Source: Butyrivibrio sp. (GTDB lineage: Bacteria > Bacillota > Clostridia > Lachnospirales > Lachnospiraceae). Taken from it: DNA of 39,641 nt. The notes below the pieces were generated by a model. It saw only the letters and a program-made list of their open reading frames with translations, was not told the origin of the DNA and ran no database searches. The position numbers and the translations under genes are program-made. Below, piece after piece: positions 34,883 to 39,641 of the stretch (position 1 is its first letter; each line of letters starts with the position of its first letter). The stretch is taken from NCBI GenBank assembly GCA_015056495.1, contig SVGC01000033.1, positions 1 through 39,641 of the forward strand, in the 5' to 3' direction.

Positions 34883-35980
34883 TTATTCTCCCTCTTCCAC
34901 CTCAGTCCAATCTTCGTTGGCAATCTTGGTATTTATTGTATCTACAGCCTGCTGGTATTCTTGGAGGTATAGCTCATATGATTCATCCCAAGAACTATAT
35001 TCTTCCTGCCCGCGTTTGTCTTCAAAATCATAATTTTCTATCAGGTACTGTCCAAGATACTCTGTTACCTTTGCCGCACCTACTGCATTTAAGTGATTTC
35101 CATAATCTGCAAAATCTGTGCTATAATCAAGAGCTATCTCAGATGCTACATCAGCATCATTCATATTGAGGAAATTGTATCCATAAGATTCTACAATCGC
35201 TTTAATATAGTTATACTGAGCCTGCTTATCAGTTCCATCCGCAGTATATGGTGTCACTATGAAAAGAGCATCCTGATCAATCTCTTTTAAATAGTCGAGT
35301 AATTTATACAGATGTTCTTCCTGAGTATCTTCTATTGGAGTTGTTTCCGTTATATCTGAAACATCAAGATATTCTGTAGGTCCTACATTATCTTTTATTA
35401 CGTATCCTTTTAGATCATCAGGATATTCGTAGGTAATGTCTCTTATCTGAGACCACAAAAAAAGTGTTCGCCAGTTAGAATGGTACTTAAATATGTCAAA
35501 ATAGTAAGTATACCTATCTTCTGTAAATTTCTCAGAGTCCCCAACCATTGCATTTATAGTCTCAATACGATTCCATGAATACTTGAGATTATCTGTAACG
35601 CTGCGAGTATGACCAATAGTGTTTAACATATCATCCTCTTTTGCTGTGTACATACGCATCTCAAATATAAAGAGTTGTGGAGACTGTGTCTTTAGTGCTT
35701 CCTTCACCAGATAATATCCGGCAACAGGTCTCTGCATATTGGTAGAAAGAGGATACATAGCAATACCAGTCTCTCCCCAGAGTTTTGGAGTTGCATAGCC
35801 TGGATAAACCGGACTGGATCCTATTATCACAGCATCGATAGTATTGTCCGGTTCTGAATAAAAGCCTGTAAACCTATCCTTCTCATCACCATTGGTTCTT
35901 AGAATGTAGGTAAGGCTGATAGTCAACCAAATAAAAATCAATATGAAAATGATAATTTTAAATATCTGTTTTTTATTCAT
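34883..35980 (-). CDS. Membrane-anchored SGNH/DltD-like protein, partner of the MBOAT
   Basis: A 365-residue protein with one N-terminal membrane anchor (residues about 8-26) and an extracellular SGNH-type domain. DAVIIGSSPVYPGYATPKLWG at 49-69 holds the nucleophile block (GSS in place of GDS), PQLFIFEMRMY follows, and DFADYGNHLNAVGAAKVTEYL near 290 supplies the late Asp/His of the catalytic triad. This is the layout of DltD and AlgX/AlgJ-like proteins that receive an acyl group from an MBOAT and pass it to a polymer. It follows the MBOAT gene by 149 bases. AGGA seven bases before the ATG supports the start. The acidic C-terminus is short and probably disordered. Confidence 0.78.
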   Translation of the reverse strand: MNKKQIFKIIIFILIFIWLTISLTYILRTNGDEKDRFTGFYSEPDNTIDAVIIGSSPVYPGYATPKLWGETGIAMYPLSTNMQRPVAGYYLVKEALKTQSPQLFIFEMRMYTAKEDDMLNTIGHTRSVTDNLKYSWNRIETINAMVGDSEKFTEDRYTYYFDIFKYHSNWRTLFLWSQIRDITYEYPDDLKGYVIKDNVGPTEYLDVSDITETTPIEDTQEEHLYKLLDYLKEIDQDALFIVTPYTADGTDKQAQYNYIKAIVESYGYNFLNMNDADVASEIALDYSTDFADYGNHLNAVGAAKVTEYLGQYLIENYDFEDKRGQEEYSSWDESYELYLQEYQQAVDTINTKIANEDWTEVEEGE

Positions 35981-36129
35981 ATGTATATCCTAAATCAATG
36001 ATCACTGTTGCTTAAAAACATAATATCTATAAAAAAATAATTATATTAAAAATGCATCATAACCATTATCTAAAACTCGCACAAAAGGCTCATTTTAAAC
36101 ATTTTGTCTCGCAAAATTCATATACTCTA

Positions 36130-37653
36130 TCAGAAATTCTGATAAATAAACTCTGTCGCACTATAACCCGGACCGTACTGTCCAAGTAGAATCACATAAA
36201 ACAAAGCTGCAAATAATATGATCCATCTGATCACAATATTCCTGGAGGCAATAAACCTTCTAACTCCGTGATAATCATATGTCTGTCCCTCTGCCTCAGC
36301 TGTCTTCTCGAGACGCAGCTGATACATGGACACGCATATAAGAATAGCGATTGAAACAATTGTTACAGTGAAGTCGATCCAATCAAGACCAAGTTCAAAC
36401 AATGATCCATTTATGAGTACCTGTGGATTCCAGGTAGTTACAGCCTCTTTTAACATTCTGCAGGCATGAGGAACTGTGTCTGCTCTAAAGAACACATTTC
36501 CTATGTTTACAAGGAAGAATGTCCTTACAATCCTTACTCCATCTGCAAATCTACTCTTCATGTTTATATGGAGCCTTCCAAAAAGCCATGTCCAAAATGG
36601 TAATGTGACTTCACCAAACACAATATAAAACCAATGCAGAAGTCCTGAACCAATTACATATTTAAAAGCACCGCCGTGCCACAAGCCAACTGAAAACCAT
36701 AAGATAAACATAGCAACATAAGTAGTGACCTGCTTGCCCTTTTTTTTACCAAGCTTATCTCTAAGCACTTTTCCCAGCTTCATGATCATCTGAGTTCTAA
36801 GGAGTGGATAAAAGACATGCTCTTTCATCCATTCACCAAGTGTGATATGCCATTTGCGCCAATACTCAGAAATGCTCTTAGTCATAAATGGAATATCAAA
36901 GTTCTCAGGAAGCTTTAAACCAAACATCTCAGATATACCGATTACAATATCCATACAGCCTGAGAAGTTGGCATATAGCTGGAAGGTAAAAGCAAGAGCG
37001 CCTACCCAGATATAAGCACCTGTATACTCAGTATCATTTCCAAATACTGTATTTGCAATGACTCCAAGTCTTTCTGATATAACAAGTTCTTTAAAAAAGC
37101 CCCAAAGCATACGCTGAGCACCAAAGGTCAGATTGTTATAATCGAGCTTGTGACCTTCAAAAAAGTCTTTTTTAAGATCACGGATCCTAAGGATCGGTCC
37201 TGAGATCATTATAGGGAAATACAGACCCATAAGGGCTGTCTTGAAAAAGTTGCCCTCCGGCTCGGCGATATTGTTGTATACATCCAGAAAATATCCTAAA
37301 AGAATGAAAGTATAAAATGACAATCCAAGAGGAGCTATTATACTATCAGAGGATATGAAATTATTGTATTTCAGTCCTACGAGAATCCCCAATAATACCA
37401 GCACTTCCAACGCTAGGACAAGACGTCTTTTAACGATATCTTTTTTATCTACCTTGCATAAAAGGCGCATGGATAGCCACGTAACAGTTACTGTTATCAG
37501 TGGATATACTATCAGTACACCATTTTCGGACATTAAATAAAAAGCTACACTGGCAGCTAAAAGAACCATCCATTGTAGCTTTCCCGGTACAAGGTAATAT
37601 ACAAATAATACTACTGCTAAAAAGCATAAAAAGAAAAATGAGGTAATTTCCAT
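36130..37653 (-). CDS. MBOAT family O-acyltransferase (DltB/AlgI-like)
   Basis: A 507-residue polytopic protein with about 11 membrane segments. The family signatures are present: LGLSFYTFILLGYFLDVY near 109-125, FPIMISGPILR near 146, NFDIPFMTKSISEYWRKWHI at 251-270 and FSVGLWHGGAFKYVIGSG at 320-337 with the catalytic His326. MBOAT proteins pass an acyl group across or into the membrane for transfer to surface polymers; AlgI-like members use acetyl donors, DltB uses a carrier-protein-bound D-alanine. It is followed by its SGNH partner and preceded by the VOC and UDP-sugar dehydrogenase genes, tying acylation to the same glycan. Confidence 0.9.
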   Translation of the reverse strand: MEITSFFFLCFLAVVLFVYYLVPGKLQWMVLLAASVAFYLMSENGVLIVYPLITVTVTWLSMRLLCKVDKKDIVKRRLVLALEVLVLLGILVGLKYNNFISSDSIIAPLGLSFYTFILLGYFLDVYNNIAEPEGNFFKTALMGLYFPIMISGPILRIRDLKKDFFEGHKLDYNNLTFGAQRMLWGFFKELVISERLGVIANTVFGNDTEYTGAYIWVGALAFTFQLYANFSGCMDIVIGISEMFGLKLPENFDIPFMTKSISEYWRKWHITLGEWMKEHVFYPLLRTQMIMKLGKVLRDKLGKKKGKQVTTYVAMFILWFSVGLWHGGAFKYVIGSGLLHWFYIVFGEVTLPFWTWLFGRLHINMKSRFADGVRIVRTFFLVNIGNVFFRADTVPHACRMLKEAVTTWNPQVLINGSLFELGLDWIDFTVTIVSIAILICVSMYQLRLEKTAEAEGQTYDYHGVRRFIASRNIVIRWIILFAALFYVILLGQYGPGYSATEFIYQNF

Positions 37654-37673
37654 TTCAAACCTGCAAAAAAATT

Positions 37674-38066
37674 TTAATTTGTTTCAACCAATTCAATTAT
37701 ACCAAGATTACTGTTTATCAAGAAAGATACTCTTTTATTCTCAATGCAGGGAGCTTCAAGAGGTTCCTGCATTACGGTATAACCTTTTGTAGAAAGCTCT
37801 GCAATAGATGCCTCAAGATCATCAACCTCGTAGCATATGTGATATGGGGTATTCTTATATCTCTTTAAAAGAGGATACATAGGTGAGGAATCATCCACTG
37901 GCTCAATGAGCTCCACTCTGTAATTTCCGTTTATTATAAAGGAAATATTGATCTTTCTATGTTCGTCGTAAGCTTTTTCCTGCTCTACAACAAAACCCAG
38001 GGCTAAAAACTCGTCCTGGGCCTTATTTAAATCTTTAGTTAAATATCCAACGTGATGAATATTCAT
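37674..38066 (-). CDS. VOC family protein (glyoxalase/methylmalonyl-CoA epimerase-like)
   Basis: A 130-residue metal-dependent vicinal-oxygen-chelate protein made of two beta-alpha-beta3 halves. Likely metal ligands are His5 (NIHHVGYL), Glu52 (YRVELIEP), His76 (PYHICYEV) and Glu125 (GIIELVE), the H-E-H-E set of glyoxalase I and methylmalonyl-CoA epimerase. The ATG at 38066 overlaps the dehydrogenase stop by one base (TAATG), with GGAG six bases upstream, so translation is coupled. Its substrate is unknown. Beside an MBOAT gene, and with an FkbH-ACP pair in the same locus, it may epimerise or rearrange a small hydroxyacyl thioester, but this is inference. Confidence 0.8.
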   Translation of the reverse strand: MNIHHVGYLTKDLNKAQDEFLALGFVVEQEKAYDEHRKINISFIINGNYRVELIEPVDDSSPMYPLLKRYKNTPYHICYEVDDLEASIAELSTKGYTVMQEPLEAPCIENKRVSFLINSNLGIIELVETN

Positions 38067-39382
38067 TACAGTCTCCAATAATCAAATTCAGGTGCTTTAA
38101 AGTCATCCTTGTTGTAGATACCCTTGATATCCATGAATACTTTAGTCTTGTGCTCTGGATTGTAGAATCCTGCAATATCAGCTGGTGTGAGCTTCAGGAA
38201 ATCTTCATGAGCAACAGCAACAATTACAGCATCCATGTTCTTAACATCTGCCATTGTGCCAAATGTAATACCATAGAGTCTCTTAGCTTCATCAGAGTCA
38301 GCCTGTGGATCAACTACTACAGGACTGATTCCATACTCTTTAAGTTCATTGTAGATATCAATAACCTTAGTATTTCTAGTATCTGGGCAGTTCTCCTTGA
38401 ATGTAAATCCAAGCATTGCTACCTTGGCGCCTTTTACAGGCTGATCATTTTTTATCATGCTCTTAACAGCTGCTTCTGCAATGCATTTACCCATATCATC
38501 ATTGATACGACGACCTGAGAGTATGATCTGTGAGTGATAACCAAGCTCCTCAGCCTTGTATGTAAGGTAATATGGATCAACACCGATACAATGTCCGCCT
38601 ACAAGACCTGGTCTGAATGGAAGGAAGTTCCACTTAGTACCTGCTGCCTCAAGAACTGACTTAGTATCAATTCCCATCTTATGGAAAATGAGTGAAAGCT
38701 CATTCATAAATGCAATGTTGATATCTCTCTGGCTGTTCTCGATAACCTTAGCTGCTTCAGCAACCTTGATAGACTCAGCCTTGTAAACTCCTGCAAGAGC
38801 TACGAGTTCATATACCTTAGCTACTTCTTCAAGAGTCTCTGCATCCATACCAGATACAATCTTGGTAATAGTCTCAAGTCTGTGAACCTTGTCACCTGGG
38901 TTGATACGTTCTGGCGAATAACCGATCTTGAAGTCTACGCCACACTTCAGTCCTGACTCCTGCTCAAGAATAGGTACACATACATCTTCTGTAACACCAG
39001 GATAAACAGTTGACTCATATACAACGATGCTTCCCTTTGTAAGGTATTTACCAAGTGTATGGCTGGCACCTTCTACAGGTGACAGATCTGGTGTATGGTC
39101 ATCATTTACAGGTGTTGGAACTGCAACGATGTGGAACTTACACTCTCTGAGTTTCTCAGGATCTGCTGTAAATTCAACAGTTGTATTCTTGATAGCATCA
39201 TCGCCAACTTCTCTAGTTGGATCGATACCTTTTTTATAAAGATCAACCTTAGCTGCATTAAAGTCGTATCCTACGACTTTGATCTTCTTGGCATAGGCTA
39301 CTGCAATAGGCATACCTACATATCCAAGACCAACTAATGATAATTTCTCTTCGCCACTTAATAGTTTGTCATATAAGCTCAT
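38066..39382 (-). CDS. UDP-N-acetyl-hexosamine 6-dehydrogenase (WbpA/TviB-like)
   Basis: A 438-residue nucleotide sugar dehydrogenase that oxidises C6 of a UDP-HexNAc to a carboxylate with two NAD. LVGLGYVGMPIAVAYA at 16-31 is the NAD-binding turn, VPTPVN at 88-93 and YESTVYPGVTE at 122-132 follow, YSPERINPGDKVHRLETITKIVSG at 155-178 is the form seen in the WbpA/WbpO/TviB group rather than in UDP-glucose dehydrogenase, and GGHCIGVDPYYL at 262-273 holds catalytic Cys265. AGAGG seven bases before the ATG supports the start. It is the first gene of a four-gene operon with the VOC, MBOAT and SGNH genes. Confidence 0.92.
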   Translation of the reverse strand: MSLYDKLLSGEEKLSLVGLGYVGMPIAVAYAKKIKVVGYDFNAAKVDLYKKGIDPTREVGDDAIKNTTVEFTADPEKLRECKFHIVAVPTPVNDDHTPDLSPVEGASHTLGKYLTKGSIVVYESTVYPGVTEDVCVPILEQESGLKCGVDFKIGYSPERINPGDKVHRLETITKIVSGMDAETLEEVAKVYELVALAGVYKAESIKVAEAAKVIENSQRDINIAFMNELSLIFHKMGIDTKSVLEAAGTKWNFLPFRPGLVGGHCIGVDPYYLTYKAEELGYHSQIILSGRRINDDMGKCIAEAAVKSMIKNDQPVKGAKVAMLGFTFKENCPDTRNTKVIDIYNELKEYGISPVVVDPQADSDEAKRLYGITFGTMADVKNMDAVIVAVAHEDFLKLTPADIAGFYNPEHKTKVFMDIKGIYNKDDFKAPEFDYWRL

Positions 39383-39510
39383 AATAAAACCTCTCTGATT
39401 TTATGATACATTTCAAATCGTCTCTTACAGCCTTAATAAATCAATAACTTAGATTTCAGATTCAAAATGTTTTAAATAAAAATACATTTTATCATTCAAC
39501 ATACCCATAT

Positions 39511-39516
39511 ATTATA
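39511..39516 (-). promoter_or_regulatory. Possible -10 element for the dehydrogenase-MBOAT operon
   Basis: A consensus TATAAT on the minus strand lies about 130 bases before the dehydrogenase start. A TTGACA is nearby but only seven bases upstream, which is too close to act as its -35. If used, the leader would be about 120 bases long. Within that leader I see no riboswitch or other structure I can name. Confidence 0.3.
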
Positions 39517-39546
39517 CACTGTCTGTCAACTGAATGCATTTTTTAT

Positions 39547-39638
39547 CAGCCCTTCAAGCTTACGACTGAAGTGAAAAGTTAAATTCCACTTCAAAGGGCT
39601 GAAAGTTGAATTTAGTCTTACACCAGATTCCACTTCAT
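39547..39638. repeat. Nested inverted repeat and partial direct repeat at the window edge
   Basis: CAGCCCTT (39547-39554) pairs with AAGGGCTG (39594-39601), and within it TGAAGTG (39567-39573) pairs with CACTTCA (39587-39593). The word ATTCCACTTCA at 39583-39593 recurs at 39628-39638, and AAAGTT plus an AATT word recurs similarly, suggesting a decayed tandem copy of about 45 bases. The window ends here, so the full extent is unknown. It lies upstream of the dehydrogenase operon. Confidence 0.5.
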
Positions 39639-39641
39639 TTT

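Noticed and set aside
35981..36129. Possible promoter between MBOAT and SGNH genes
   Set aside because: The gap is AT-rich with several TATA-like words but no paired -35/-10 or extended -10 that stands out.
1..39641. CRISPR array, tRNA, rRNA or insertion sequence
   Set aside because: No regularly spaced repeats, no cloverleaf-like sequence, and no transposase or integrase motif was seen on reading both strands; small RNAs cannot be excluded by eye.

Overview
The window reads as a polysaccharide biosynthesis and modification locus (capsule, exopolysaccharide or cell-wall glycan) from an AT-rich Gram-positive anaerobe. Family content points to Lachnospiraceae, probably Butyrivibrio or Pseudobutyrivibrio. 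The clues are DUF3990 and DUF4869 proteins, a PD-(D/E)XK/AAA-ATPase-like protein, FkbH-type HAD-IIIC with a stand-alone ACP, purine-rich Shine-Dalgarno sites and several extended -10 promoters. This assignment is from recalled family content, not a search. No tRNA, rRNA, CRISPR array, transposase or integrase was seen.

Layout. (1) 1-1735, plus strand: a Wzx-type flippase behind a candidate promoter whose -10 lies inside a 9-bp inverted repeat. (2) 29739 down to 1853, minus strand: one long, tightly packed gene series. In transcription order: two GT4 enzymes, a sugar N-formyltransferase-like protein, a 260-bp intergenic region holding two large inverted repeats, GT4, a polysaccharide-deacetylase-like protein, AsnB-like, GT4, AsnB-like, GT2, GT11 fucosyltransferase, a PglK/MsbA-like ABC half-transporter, a divergent GT11-like protein, a Wzy-like polymerase, a DUF5672 glycosyltransferase, GT17, GT2, a DUF6056 membrane protein, a DUF3990 protein with a small unknown partner, GT2, a pyruvyl transferase, GT11, ManC, a DUF4869 protein and the 44-codon stump of an ATPase closed by a terminator. 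(3) 29926-33029, plus strand: FkbH-like HAD-IIIC/GNAT protein, acyl carrier protein and a UDP-HexNAc 4-epimerase, ending in a terminator. (4) 33235-34821, minus strand: a separately promoted AAA-ATPase-like/PD-(D/E)XK protein. (5) 39382 down to 34883, minus strand: UDP-HexNAc 6-dehydrogenase, VOC protein, MBOAT acyltransferase and its SGNH partner. The last 100 bases hold a nested repeat cut by the window edge.

How it may work together (inference). ManC makes GDP-mannose, a possible source of GDP-fucose for the fucosyltransferases if Gmd/Fcl are encoded elsewhere. The dehydrogenase and epimerase would make UDP-GalNAcA-type sugars, which the two AsnB-like amidotransferases could convert to uronamides. 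Further decorations are N-formyl, pyruvyl and O-acyl groups. Eleven to thirteen glycosyltransferase-like proteins, a Wzy-like polymerase and two possible flippases suggest a large repeat unit or more than one glycan. The most interesting hypothesis is that FkbH + ACP + MBOAT + SGNH (+ VOC) form a Dlt-like pathway that loads a small acyl group such as glyceryl onto the ACP and places it on the surface glycan.
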